38,602 nucleotides of DNA from Burkholderiales bacterium (GCA_028868895.1 JAGWTP010000028.1:1-38602), one strand, 5' to 3'; counted from the stretch's first letter, positions 10,572 to 21,785 are shown. The notes: generated from the sequence alone by a model not told the origin. Numbers and translations are program-made.

Positions 10572-11123
10572 GTGTCTTTCTCATCCGTCTTTCGGCGCGC
10601 CCTGCTGCTGGCTGCCGCTGCCGGCCTGACGTCGGCTGCGTGGGCTCAGTCGCCGGTCTCGGAGTGGGACCTCAAGGCGGCGCTGGTCTTCAACTTCGCG
10701 CGCTACATCGAATGGCCCGACGGTGCGTTCGCCTCGCGCGACGCGCCGATGGTCTTTTGCCTGGTCGGCCGCGACCGGTTCGGCGGTTCGTTCACCGCAC
10801 TCGAAGGCCGCAAGCTGCAGGGGCGGCCGGTCAAGGTGCGCAGCGGCATTGCACCGGAAGACAGTGGCGGCTGCCAGGTGGTGTTCATCGCCGACCCGAC
10901 CGAGCGGCAGATGTCGCCCCTGCTTCGCACCCTCGCGGGCCGGCCGGTGCTGACGGTCAGCGACTCGGAGAACTTCATCGACAACGGCGGCGCGATCGGC
11001 ATCGTGCAGGGTGACCATCGGTTGCAGTTCGAAGTCAACCGCGCCGCACTCGACCAGGCGCACCTGAAGGCCAGCGCCCAGCTGCTCAAGCTGGCGCGTG
11101 CGGTACTGGGGCAAGGTGGCTGA
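10572..11123 (+). CDS. YfiR/DUF4154-family periplasmic regulator
   Basis: Periplasmic protein of the YfiR family. In Pseudomonas, YfiR represses the diguanylate cyclase YfiN by acting on its periplasmic domain. The protein is 183 residues from a GTG start 12 bases after the receptor stop codon. A signal peptide ends at AAWA before [24 protein letters not shown]. That segment, through FARYIEWP, is the family hallmark, as is the closing region around [19 protein letters not shown] and [24 protein letters not shown]. Two cysteines (MVFCLVG, GGCQVVF) could form the redox-sensitive disulfide known in YfiR. Its stop codon directly abuts the ATG of the CHASE8 histidine kinase. I infer that this kinase, not a YfiN cyclase, is its partner. 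Confidence 0.92.
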   Translation: MSFSSVFRRALLLAAAAGLTSAAWAQSPVSEWDLKAALVFNFARYIEWPDGAFASRDAPMVFCLVGRDRFGGSFTALEGRKLQGRPVKVRSGIAPEDSGGCQVVFIADPTERQMSPLLRTLAGRPVLTVSDSENFIDNGGAIGIVQGDHRLQFEVNRAALDQAHLKASAQLLKLARAVLGQGG

Positions 11124-13912
<2,789 letters not shown>

Positions 13913-13916
<4 letters not shown>

Positions 13917-16057
13917 GATTCGCTCCCCGCCGCCAGACGGTGCTGGTGATCGACGACGATGCCATCGTGCGCCTGATGACGAGCGAGTCGATGGGCGAAG
14001 CCGGCTACGCGGTGACCGCGGTGGCCAGTGCCGAGGAGGGCTGTGCGCATTTCGATCGGGAGGGCGCCGACCTGGTGCTGCTGGACGTGATCCTGCCCGG
14101 CATGAACGGCTTCGAGGCCTGCGCCCGGCTGCGAGCACACGCCGCCGGCGCGCACGTGCCGATCCTGATGATGACCGGGCTGGGCGACCGGCAGTCGATC
14201 GTCGAGGCCTTCGAATCGGGCGCGACCGACTTCGTCACCAAGCCCATCGTCTGGGACCTGCTGCCCTACCGGGTGGGCTATGCGCTGCGCGCCTGCGCCG
14301 CGCTGCGAGAAGCGCAGCGCGGTCGTGCGCTGCTCAGCCGTTCGCAGATGCTCGCCAACATGGGCAGCTGGGAATGGCGCCGCGCCGACGACAGCGTGGC
14401 CTGGTCCGACGAGATGCACGCGATTCAGGGCAGCGTGCCGACGCCGACGCCGCTGCCGGCGGCTTCGCTGCTGGCGCAGGTGCACCCTGACGACCGCGCT
14501 GTGGTCGAGCGTGCCTTCGACCGCGCCAGGGTGCACGGCGAGGCGTACGGGATCGAGTTCCGCATCGTCCGGCCCGACGGGGCGGTGCGGCGCCTGTTCG
14601 AGCAGATCGAGGTCGAGCGCGATGCCGGCGCCGCGGTGACCGCGGTGCACGGCATTCGCCGCGACATCACGCAGCAGACCGAGGCCAACGAGCGCATCCG
14701 CACGCTCGCGTTCTTCGATCCGCTCACGGGGCTGGCCAACCACGCGCTGCTGCGCACGATGATGAGCCAGTGGCTGCCGCGGGCGGCGCAGGCCGGCATG
14801 CGCTGTGCGCTGCTGATGATCGACATCGACCGCTTCAAGTGGGTCAACGAAGCGCTGGGCCCGCGCATCGACGACGAGATGCTCAAGGCCGTCGCCCAAA
14901 GGCTGCGCAATTGCCTGCGCGGGGCCGATGGCAGCGGTCCGGGGCGTGGCCCAGGCGCCGACGACCGGATCGCCCGGCTCGGGGGTGACGAGTTCGCCGT
15001 GCTGCTGGTCGACATCGGCGAGCCGGCCCAGGCGCACCAGGTCGCGCAGCGCATCGTCGCCTCGCTCTCCCAGCCCGTCATCGTGCAAGGGCACGAACTC
15101 ACCGTCTGCCCGAGCGTCGGCATGGCCATGACGCCTGACGACGGCGACGACATGACCACACTGCTGCGCAACGCCAGCACGGCAATGCACGCCGCCCGGC
15201 AGGACGACCGCAACCCCATCCGCTTCTACGACAGCGCCATGAGCGCCGAGATCGTGCGCAGGCACACGATCGAAACCGAGCTGCGCCATGCCGTCGAGCA
15301 CGGCGAACTGCAGGTGCACTACCAGCCCAAGGTCGATCTGCGCTCGTTGAGCGTGGTCGGCGCCGAGGCGCTGCTGCGCTGGGCGCACCCGGCGCGTGGT
15401 TTGATCGGCGCCGCCGAATTCATCCCGATCGCGCAGGCGTCGGGACTGATCGTGCCCATCACGCGGTGGGTGATCCGCCAGGTCTGCGATCAACTCTCGG
15501 CATGGCACGCGCGGGGCGTCGACACCGGGCCGGTATCGATCAATCTCGATGCCGCCAGCCTCGAAGGCGGCGATCTGGCGGCGCACGTCGATTCGGCGAT
15601 CGCCCAGGCGGGGCTGTTGCCCGGGATGATCGAATTCGAGGTCACCGAAAGCACGCTGATGCGCAACCTCGAGCGCGTCGGGCACACGCTCGAGGCGCTG
15701 CGCGCGATTGGCGTCAAGCTCTCGATCGATGACTTCGGCACGGGCTACTCGTCGCTGGCCTACCTGAAGCGCCTGCCGGTCGACGTGCTCAAGATCGATC
15801 GCATGTTCATCAAGGATGCGGCAACCGAGGCGAGCGATGCCGCGCTGGTCACGGCGATCATTGCGATGGGCCGCAGCCTGAAACTGCAACTCGTGGCCGA
15901 AGGGGTCGAAACCTGGGCGCAGGCCGACTTTCTCGCCCGCGGCGGTTGCCATCTGGTGCAGGGGTTCCTGTTCGCCAAGGCCTTGCCAGCCGAGGATTTC
16001 GCCGCGCTGGTGCGCGCAGGCTTGCCGGCCCGGGAGCCGCAGCGGCCTGCGGCGTGA
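13913..16057 (+). CDS. Response regulator with PAS, GGDEF and EAL domains
   Basis: Cytoplasmic c-di-GMP enzyme of 714 residues and the likely phosphorelay output of the preceding kinase. An N-terminal receiver has D58 in [17 protein letters not shown] domain (about 140-260, from [10 protein letters not shown] to [16 protein letters not shown]) follows. The cyclase domain has an intact GGDEF at 357-361, but the usual RxxD inhibitory site reads GADD (348-351). The phosphodiesterase domain has EAL at 485-487 and further catalytic residues in [36 protein letters not shown] and QGFLF. Both activities could therefore be real, with phosphodiesterase the safer bet. The ATG overlaps the kinase stop codon (ATGA). 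Confidence 0.95.
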
Positions 16058-16152
16058 GCAGCGCCCACGCGCGGCTCGCCCGGCTGGCGCACGGGGTGCC
16101 TCGCTTCGGTGCCGCTTGAACTTGCCGGATCCGTCCGCAGCTTTGGAGCAAG

Positions 16153-16168
16153 GGCCCGGCAACGGGCC
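16153..16168 (+). terminator. Possible terminator hairpin after the c-di-GMP operon
   Basis: A six-base GC stem closes on a GCAA tetraloop, followed by GCGTTT. It lies 96 bases after the regulator stop and 20 bases before the next gene. The T-run is too short for confidence. Confidence 0.35.
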
Positions 16169-16187
16169 GCGTTTCAGGACTCCCCCG

Positions 16188-16514
16188 ATGGACTCGCCCA
16201 CCACCTCGTCGATCAAGACCCGCCTCGAAAACGTGATCGCGCTCGCGCGCCTGCTCGAACGCGTCGAACGCAGCGCCGTGCCGGTCGGTGCCGATCAATA
16301 CCGGGCGCTGGTGCGCCAACTGGCGCAGGCGCTGGCGCAAGACCTGCCCGACGACGCGCTGCAGGCCGTGCTCGGTGCCCACCCGGCCGCGGCCGAGTTG
16401 TACGAGAACCTGCACTACGCCCGGTCGGGCCTGTCGCGCTCGTCGCTCGAACGTTCGGTGGCGTCGGAGATGCTGGCGAGCCAGGCGCTGGCGCGGGCTG
16501 CGCGCAAGGCGTGA
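16188..16514 (+). CDS. Small hypothetical protein (108 residues)
   Basis: I cannot assign a function. The chosen ATG at 16188 starts MDSPTTSSIKTRLENVI; an ATG 72 bases upstream would add a Pro/Gly-rich, unprotein-like leader. The protein is almost entirely predicted helix, soluble, with no cysteine, signal peptide or membrane segment. It ends in a motif LHYARSGLSRSSLERSVASEMLASQAL that I recall from uncharacterised betaproteobacterial proteins. It follows the c-di-GMP operon on the same strand after a 130-base gap that contains a small hairpin, so it may be an independent gene. Codon use matches its neighbours. Confidence 0.65.
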   Translation: MDSPTTSSIKTRLENVIALARLLERVERSAVPVGADQYRALVRQLAQALAQDLPDDALQAVLGAHPAAAELYENLHYARSGLSRSSLERSVASEMLASQALARAARKA

Positions 16515-16536
16515 GGCGCGCGCGCAGCAACGAAAA

Positions 16537-16556
16537 GGCCCCACCATGGTGGGGCC
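16537..16556 (-). terminator. Rho-independent terminator of the PEP-CTERM gene
   Basis: A perfect 20-base palindrome (arm GGCCCCACCA) is followed on the minus strand by TTTT. It lies 33 bases after the stop of the PEP-CTERM gene. It also sits just after the plus-strand small gene and may serve both directions. Confidence 0.85.
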
Positions 16557-16588
16557 TGTGGTCAGGGCCGATCGCCGCTCGCGCGGGT

Positions 16589-17443
16589 TCAGCCCTGCTT
16601 CCTGCGCCGCGCCATGTAGCCGAGCGCCCCCAGGCCGGCCAGCATCATCGCGTAGCTTTGCGGCTCGGGGATGCCCGGCACATTGCACGGCGGCTGGCCC
16701 ACGCCGCCGCAGGTGTCGGCTCGGGCACCGTAGTCCACCGACAAGTCTTCGATCAGGAAGGAGTTGCCGGGCGTCTTCGGTGTCAGCGTCAGCGTCGACA
16801 GGAAGGCGCCTGTGGTGCCGCTGTAGACACCGATCGTTCCGGCATAGACGTTCGACACCAGGAAGTTCGTTCCGTCGAAGGCGATGCCCGTCGACCGCGT
16901 TCCAGTGTTGATGAAGGCCGACTGCAACACGTTGCCGCTCAGGTCGTAGACGTCATAGATGCCACAAGCATCGCAGCGGTTGCCGATCAACTTGCCGTTG
17001 AAATACTCCAACCCGTCCATGCTGCTCGAGGCACTGGCCAGCGTGATCGTGGCCACGTTCAACCCGGTGACCGGGTCGATCTTGAAGGCCTTGTTGGTCC
17101 CGGAGTAGTCGGCTGTCCAGAAGTACGTGCCGTCGAACGCGATGGTGGACATGCTGGCGTTCTGGGTCTGGATCGATCCCAGTGCGATACCGGTGTTCTT
17201 GTCGACCTCGTAGATGTGCGAGTCTCCAGTCACGGTGTAGTACATCACGTTGCCCACCACCACCATGCCGCGGCCGTTGCCTTTGCCCGGGCTGAACCGC
17301 TGCGTTTCGGCGCCGGTGGTGCTGTCGATCGTGCTCAGGGCGTTGGAGCCCGCGGAATCACCATAGATCGAGTACGCATACGCGTTGCCTGCGCCGAGTG
17401 CGGTGACCACCGACAGCGCCGCCAAAGTGAGTATGGATTTCAT
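16589..17443 (-). CDS. PEP-CTERM sorted secreted protein with beta-propeller-like repeats
   Basis: Exported surface or matrix protein of 284 residues. The ATG at 17443, behind AGGGGA, gives a signal peptide cleaved after NAYA (residue 23). The body contains repeated strands of the type GTYFWTADYSGTNKAFKID, FDGTNFLVSNVYAGTIGVY and MVVVGNVMYYTVTGDSHIYEVD. This resembles YncE-like six- or seven-bladed propellers. Cysteine pairs (CDAC, CGGVGQPPC) suggest disulfides. The C terminus is a textbook PEP-CTERM signal: PEP at 259-261, a hydrophobic helix and a closing RRRK. Such proteins are processed by an exosortase, usually with an exopolysaccharide locus, and neither is in this window. It is monocistronic with its own terminator. 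Confidence 0.92.
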   Translation of the reverse strand: MKSILTLAALSVVTALGAGNAYAYSIYGDSAGSNALSTIDSTTGAETQRFSPGKGNGRGMVVVGNVMYYTVTGDSHIYEVDKNTGIALGSIQTQNASMSTIAFDGTYFWTADYSGTNKAFKIDPVTGLNVATITLASASSSMDGLEYFNGKLIGNRCDACGIYDVYDLSGNVLQSAFINTGTRSTGIAFDGTNFLVSNVYAGTIGVYSGTTGAFLSTLTLTPKTPGNSFLIEDLSVDYGARADTCGGVGQPPCNVPGIPEPQSYAMMLAGLGALGYMARRRKQG

Positions 17444-17705
17444 GGGTTCCCCTGAAGTAGAAAGCAAGGACACGAATCACTGCACCGGTTCGGACGTCGA
17501 AGGGCGATCAGTGCTGATTGCGCCAGCCCACTATGCGGCGCAGACGCCTCTGTTGCACCATCGCGGCCCCCCTACAACTTGGGATGAACCCCGTGAACCG
17601 GGGGGCCGACGGCGCGGCGCCCGGTCACCGTCAGGCCGCTCGGTACGGGCTTGCGCAGCGGCCTTCGGGCTCGCGGCATCGCGCCACGTGCGCTGTAATC
17701 GGCAG
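17444..17705. other. Divergent spacer between PEP-CTERM and lipoprotein genes
   Basis: 262 bases with promoters expected in both directions. A short CCCCG/CGGGG inverted repeat lies near 17588-17605. I find no sigma-54 site of the GG-N10-GC type in front of the PEP-CTERM gene. Confidence 0.35.
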
Positions 17706-18221
17706 ATGCGACTCGCGACCTCGATAACCACCTTGCTGTTCGGTGCGCTGGCCGGCTGCGCCAATCAACCACCCACCGCGGTGACGCACCGGCCCGTGCC
17801 GCCAGCCGCGCCCGCGCCCGCGCAGCCGTCGCTGGCCGAGGAGCAGCGCCGCCTGGCCGCGCTGTTCCGCGGCACGCCGGTCGTGTTCGAGATGCAAGCC
17901 GACGGCAGCCTGCGGGTCACCGTGCCGTTGCACTTCTGCTTCGACCGCGGTTCCGGCATCGTCAAGCCGCCGCTGGCCGCGGTGCTCGACCACGTGGCGC
18001 GCAGCCAGCGCCATGAGTCGACGCGGCTGCGCGTGGCGGCCGCGGCCGACCCGGGTTCGCGCGCGCTCGCGCTGGCGCGCGACCGGGCCGAGAGCGCGCG
18101 CGACTACCTCGCGGCGCGCGGCATCGCGGCGTTCCGGTTGTCGGTTGCAGGTGCAGGTGTGGCGAACCTGGCGCGCGACGATGGCGTCGAGATCGTCGTC
18201 AGCCAGCCGGCCCGACGCTGA
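17706..18221 (+). CDS. OmpA-like outer-membrane lipoprotein
   Basis: Lipoprotein of 171 residues. The ATG at 17706 gives a short signal with lipobox LAGC (Cys19). A Pro/Ala-rich linker (about 22-45) follows, typical of a tether crossing from the membrane. The C-terminal domain (about 70-168) has the OmpA/Pal layout. It includes a strand VPLHFCFDRGSGIVKPPLAAVLDHVA, a central strand TRLRVAAAADP, a helix ALARDRAESARDYLAARGI and a final strand VEIVVS. The peptidoglycan-binding aspartate/arginine pair of classic OmpA domains is not clearly kept, so cell-wall binding is uncertain. It is convergent with hexR, with five bases between the stop codons. Confidence 0.8.
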   Translation: MRLATSITTLLFGALAGCANQPPTAVTHRPVPPAAPAPAQPSLAEEQRRLAALFRGTPVVFEMQADGSLRVTVPLHFCFDRGSGIVKPPLAAVLDHVARSQRHESTRLRVAAAADPGSRALALARDRAESARDYLAARGIAAFRLSVAGAGVANLARDDGVEIVVSQPARR

Positions 18222-18226
18222 CGCGG

Positions 18227-19093
18227 CTACTCGGCCCGGGCGTAGCGCTTGGCGCGCAGGTTTCTCTTGATCTCCTGCAGCATCGGCCGCAGCTCGCCGG
18301 GCAGGCGCAATGCCACCGCGGTGGTCAGGATGTCGATCACGACCAGGTGCAGCAGGCGCGACACCATCGGGCTGTAGCGGTCGTAGTCCTCGGGGTGATC
18401 GGCGGCGAGCAGGATCTGGTTGGCGCTGCGCGCCATCTGCGCCAGCGGCGAATCGCTGGCGGTGATCACGATCAGCGTCGCGCCGTTCTTGCGCGCGATC
18501 TCGGCGGCGTCGAGCAGGTCGCGGCTGCGGCCGGAGTTGCTGATGATCACCGCGCAATCGCCGGGTTGCAGCATCGTCGCGCTCATCACCTGCACGTGGC
18601 CGTCGCTGACCGCGGTGGCGCGCACGCCCAGGCGAAAGAACTTGTGCTGCGCGTCCTGCGCGACGATGCCCGAGTTGCCCACGCCGTAGAACTCGATGCG
18701 CTTGGCCGAGCGGCCGGCCTCGGCGAGCGCGACGATGGCGCGCTCGAACGCGCCGCCGGCGGCGTCGTTGCGGTACTTGAGCAGCGCGCTGACGGCGTTG
18801 TCGATCACCTTGACGATGATGTCGGCGCTCTTGTCGTCTTCATCGACCGCCCGGTGCACGAACGGCACACCCTCGTTGACGCTGCCGGCGAGCTTGCGCT
18901 TGAAGTCGCTCAGCCCGTCGTAGCCCACGCTGCGGCAAAAGCGCACGACCGTGGGCTTGCTGACATGCGAGCGCTCGGCCAGCTCGGTGACCGGCAGGCT
19001 CGCGAAGCTGCGCGGATCCGCCAGCACCAGCTTGGCCACGCGCTGTTCGGCGGGGGGCAGGGCCGGGATCGCGGCGCGGATGCGGTCAAGCAT
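18227..19093 (-). CDS. hexR: HexR, RpiR-family repressor of glucose catabolism
   Basis: Transcription factor of 288 residues with an N-terminal RpiR helix-turn-helix and a C-terminal SIS sugar-phosphate domain. The DNA-binding domain covers LPVTELAERSHVSKPTVVRFCRSVGY (about 32-60). The SIS domain shows FYGVGNSGIVAQDAQHKF and VIISNSGRSRDLL. Known HexR proteins bind 2-keto-3-deoxy-6-phosphogluconate and control zwf and Entner-Doudoroff genes. The ATG at 19093 gives the family N terminus MLDRIRAAIPALPPAEQRVAKL. It lies downstream of zwf on the same strand, separated by 144 bases with a palindromic repeat. A HexR-like site sits at the zwf promoter. That context supports HexR over other RpiR members such as MurR. 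Confidence 0.9.
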   Translation of the reverse strand: MLDRIRAAIPALPPAEQRVAKLVLADPRSFASLPVTELAERSHVSKPTVVRFCRSVGYDGLSDFKRKLAGSVNEGVPFVHRAVDEDDKSADIIVKVIDNAVSALLKYRNDAAGGAFERAIVALAEAGRSAKRIEFYGVGNSGIVAQDAQHKFFRLGVRATAVSDGHVQVMSATMLQPGDCAVIISNSGRSRDLLDAAEIARKNGATLIVITASDSPLAQMARSANQILLAADHPEDYDRYSPMVSRLLHLVVIDILTTAVALRLPGELRPMLQEIKRNLRAKRYARAE

Positions 19094-19120
19094 GTGGGCG
19101 GTTCGTGGTGACGGGCATTT

Positions 19121-19204
19121 GCCACAAAGACGCAAAGGCGCAAAGAAGACAAGTCGCCTCGATGCCTCTTCTCGGCGTTCTTTGCGCCTTTGCGTCTTTG
19201 TGGC
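19121..19204. repeat. Palindromic repeat element between zwf and hexR
   Basis: Two 27-base arms (19121-19147 and 19178-19204) are perfect reverse complements around a 30-base loop. The core of each arm is a string of CAAAGACGCAAAG-type steps. The RNA would form a very strong hairpin, which could attenuate or process the zwf-hexR transcript. I recall close relatives of this arm scattered through many bacterial genomes, where they give spurious peptides with HKDAKAQR. Mobility (MITE/REP-like) is inference. Confidence 0.85.
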
Positions 19205-19237
19205 GAAAAGTCGCGTCGCAAGTACCCGTGTGCATGA

Positions 19238-20683
19238 TCACTGCTCCTCCGCCCACGCATACCCGTCGCGCGCCACCAGCGCGCTGGCGGCGGCCGGGCC
19301 CCAGGTGCCGGCGGCGTAGGGGCGCGGGCCGGTCGCGTCGCGTGCCCACGCGTCGAGCACCGGCTCGACCCAGCGCCAGGCCTGCTCCTGTTCGTCGCTG
19401 CGCACGAACAGGTTCAGCCGGCCGGCGATCGCCTCGAGCAGCAAGCGCTCGTAGGCGCCCACGCGGTTCTCGGCAAAGGCCTTGTCGAAGTCCAGGTCGA
19501 GCGACACCGGCGAGAGCATCTCGTGCTGGCCGGTGCCCTTGGCCGCGAGCAGGTGCAGCTCCAGGCCGTCCTCGGGCTGCAGCTTGATGACCAGCTTGTT
19601 CGGCTGGTTCACGCCGGGGAAGATGTTGTGCGGCGTGGGCCGGAAGTTGACGACGATCTGCGCGTCGCGCGCCGCCAGCCGCTTGCCGGTGCGCAGGTAG
19701 AACGGCACGCCGGCCCAGCGCCAGTTCTGGATCTCGGTGCGGATCGCGACGAAGGTCTCGGTGGCGCTGCCCGCGGGCACCTTGGCCTCTTCGAGGTAGC
19801 CCGCCGCCTTCTTGCCCTGCGCGTTGCCGGCGCGGTACTGGCCGCGCACCACGTCGCGCGCCACGCTCTCGTCGGTGAAGGGTTTGAGCGAGCGCAGCAC
19901 CTTGAGCTTCTCGTCGCGGATCGCGTCGGCGTTGTTGCGGCTGGGCGGCTCCATCGCCACCATCGTCAGCAGCTGCAGCGCGTGGTTCTGGATCATGTCG
20001 CGCAGCGCGCCGGTCTTGTCGTAGAAGTCGCCGCGCGTGCCCACGCCGAAGTCTTCGGCGATCGTGATCTGCACGTTGGCGATGCTCTCGCGCCGCCACA
20101 GCGGCTCGAACAGCACGTTGCCGAAGCGCAGCGCCATCAGGTTCTGCACCGAAGGCTTGCCCAGGTAGTGGTCGATGCGGAAGGCCTGCTCCTCATCGAA
20201 CACCGAACGCACGACGCGGTTGATCTCCTGGGCGCTGGCCAGGTCGTGGCCGAGCGGCTTTTCGAGCACGACGCGGATGCGCGGCTCGTTCAGCCCGGCC
20301 GCGCCGAGCTGGGCACAGATCTGCGGGAACAGGTAGGGGCTGGTCGCGAGGTAGAGCACGACCGTGTCGGCGCTGCGCTCACCGAGCCACTCCTTCAGGC
20401 GCACGTAGTGCTCGGGCTGCGACAGGTCCATGCGCCGGTAGTGCAGCATCTCGGCGAAGCGCGCGAACTCCTCGTCGCTCGGGCGCTTGGCGCCTTCGAC
20501 GTCCTGGAAGCGCTCCTTGATCCAGGCGCGGTAGTGCTCGTCGGTCTGCTCGTCGCGGGCCACCGCGAGGATGCGACCCTGCGGCGGCAGCTTGCCGTGG
20601 CGGAAGGCCTGGAACAGTGCGGGCATCAGCTTGCGCCAGGTCAGGTCGCCGGTGCCGCCGAAGAATACGAGGTCGAATGACAT
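19238..20683 (-). CDS. zwf: Glucose-6-phosphate 1-dehydrogenase
   Basis: Oxidises glucose 6-phosphate to 6-phosphogluconolactone with NADP(+), opening the pentose-phosphate and Entner-Doudoroff routes. The 481-residue length is normal for the bacterial enzyme. The coenzyme-binding start is FFGGTGDLTWRKLMPAL (8-23). The active-site motif RIDHYLGKP contains D171, H172 and K176. EKPLGHDLASA and the C-terminal RWVEPVLDAW segment are as in the family. The ATG at 20683 lacks a strong ribosome site, but the N terminus aligns exactly. A sigma-70 promoter and a HexR-like operator lie 60-110 bases upstream. No lactonase (pgl) or edd/eda gene follows; hexR does. Confidence 0.97.
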   Translation of the reverse strand: MSFDLVFFGGTGDLTWRKLMPALFQAFRHGKLPPQGRILAVARDEQTDEHYRAWIKERFQDVEGAKRPSDEEFARFAEMLHYRRMDLSQPEHYVRLKEWLGERSADTVVLYLATSPYLFPQICAQLGAAGLNEPRIRVVLEKPLGHDLASAQEINRVVRSVFDEEQAFRIDHYLGKPSVQNLMALRFGNVLFEPLWRRESIANVQITIAEDFGVGTRGDFYDKTGALRDMIQNHALQLLTMVAMEPPSRNNADAIRDEKLKVLRSLKPFTDESVARDVVRGQYRAGNAQGKKAAGYLEEAKVPAGSATETFVAIRTEIQNWRWAGVPFYLRTGKRLAARDAQIVVNFRPTPHNIFPGVNQPNKLVIKLQPEDGLELHLLAAKGTGQHEMLSPVSLDLDFDKAFAENRVGAYERLLLEAIAGRLNLFVRSDEQEQAWRWVEPVLDAWARDATGPRPYAAGTWGPAAASALVARDGYAWAEEQ

Positions 20684-20742
20684 GGGGTAGGGGCGCGTGG
20701 GCAGCGCGTGCAGTGAGCCGCAGCACTGAAGGATCGCGGCGA

Positions 20743-20757
20743 TGTAACTTTGTTTCA
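20743..20757. promoter_or_regulatory. Candidate HexR operator
   Basis: A 15-base near-perfect palindrome, TGTAACTTTGTTTCA, matches the TGTAA...TTACA layout known for HexR sites. It lies six bases downstream of the zwf -10 element, over the expected transcription start. That is a classic position for repression. Confidence 0.65.
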
Positions 20758-20763
20758 GGCTCG

Positions 20764-20792
20764 ATGATGCCGAAGTTTCTTGCGCCGGTCAA
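20764..20792 (-). promoter_or_regulatory. Sigma-70 promoter of zwf
   Basis: On the minus strand, -35 TTGACC (20787-20792), a 17-base spacer and -10 CATCAT (20764-20769). The spacing is ideal, with 5/6 and 4/6 matches, and a HexR-like site follows at once. Confidence 0.6.
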
Positions 20793-20882
20793 ACACGAGC
20801 GCTGCCGGCCGGTGCGTCACCGCGACGCGCCCCATTGGCGGCACGCCGCGCCGGCGTTACCGTGGCGGCAAAGGAGCACTCG

Positions 20883-21785
20883 ATGGACTTCAACACCTTC
20901 ATCGACACGGCCTGGCACGACCACGCCACCGAGCCTGCCGCGGTGGCGCGGCGCCTGGACGACGGCCTGGCGCTGGTGGCCGACGAGCCGCAGCTCGCCC
21001 GGCTCGCCGAGCTGGCGCATCACGTGCTCGGCGAACATCTCGGTGACTGGCGTGCGGGCATCGCCTTCGTCGAACGGCTGGCGGCTTTGCCGGCGCATGC
21101 GCCCGACGGTGTCAGCGGCCAGGCGCTGCGGCGTTGCGCGTGCAGCCTCGCGCTGTCCGCAGGGCCGGGTGGGGCGGCGGCCAGGCTCGACGCGATGTCG
21201 CCCTCCGACCGGATCCGCGTCGGCGCGATGGCCGCGGCCAACCTGGCCGAGCGCGACACCGGCCGCGCGCGGCAGTTGCTGCAAGACGCGCTGGACCAGG
21301 CCGAACGCAGCGGGCTCGGCGCCGCCGATCCGATGAACCGCGCACTCGCGATCACCGGCAACAACCTGGCCTGCACGCTGGAACGCAAGACCGCGCGCTC
21401 CCCTGCGGAGCGCGAACTGATGATCCTGGCCGCGCAGGCCGCACGCCGCTACTGGGAGCGGGCCGGCACCTGGCTCGAAACCGAGCGCGCCGAATACCGG
21501 CTGGCGATGACCTGGCTGCAGGCCGGCGAGCCGTCGCGGGCGCGCGCCCACGCCCAGGAATGCCTGCGCATCGTCGCCGACCACGACGGCGCCGCGCTCG
21601 AGCGGCTGTTCGGCTGGGAGGCGCTCGGCCACGTCGAACATGCCGCCGGCGACATGGCGGCGCACGCGCAGGCGCTGGAGCGCGCCCGCGAGGCCTACGC
21701 CGAGCTGGACGAGGCCGACCAGGCGTGGTGCGCGCCGAGCCTGGAAGCGCTGGCAGCGCGCGGCGCAGCGCCGCCGGTGGCCTGA
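20883..21785 (+). CDS. TPR-like helical protein of unknown function
   Basis: 300 residues from an ATG preceded by AAAGGAG, which fixes the start at 20883 rather than an in-frame upstream GTG-type start. The chain is nearly all amphipathic helix, with repeated pairs such as NRALAITGNNLACTLERK, AEYRLAMTWLQAGEPSRARAHAQECLRIV and LFGWEALGHVEHAAGDMAAHAQALERAREAYAEL. These match the spacing of tetratricopeptide repeats, mainly in residues 130-285. There is no signal peptide or membrane segment, so it is probably a cytoplasmic scaffold. It is divergent from zwf and shares its control region, 114 bases before tal on the same strand. A link to sugar-phosphate metabolism is only suggested by position. 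Confidence 0.8.
   Translation: MDFNTFIDTAWHDHATEPAAVARRLDDGLALVADEPQLARLAELAHHVLGEHLGDWRAGIAFVERLAALPAHAPDGVSGQALRRCACSLALSAGPGGAAARLDAMSPSDRIRVGAMAAANLAERDTGRARQLLQDALDQAERSGLGAADPMNRALAITGNNLACTLERKTARSPAERELMILAAQAARRYWERAGTWLETERAEYRLAMTWLQAGEPSRARAHAQECLRIVADHDGAALERLFGWEALGHVEHAAGDMAAHAQALERAREAYAELDEADQAWCAPSLEALAARGAAPPVA

Noticed and set aside
17444-17600. Sigma-54 promoter in front of the PEP-CTERM gene
   Set aside because: A TGGC...GC pair is present on the minus strand, but the GG-to-GC gap is eight bases rather than ten.
19086-20099. Minus-strand frame ending with a RHKDAKAQR-type peptide
   Set aside because: Out-of-frame reading of zwf that continues into the palindromic repeat. 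Such peptides are common annotation artefacts of this repeat.
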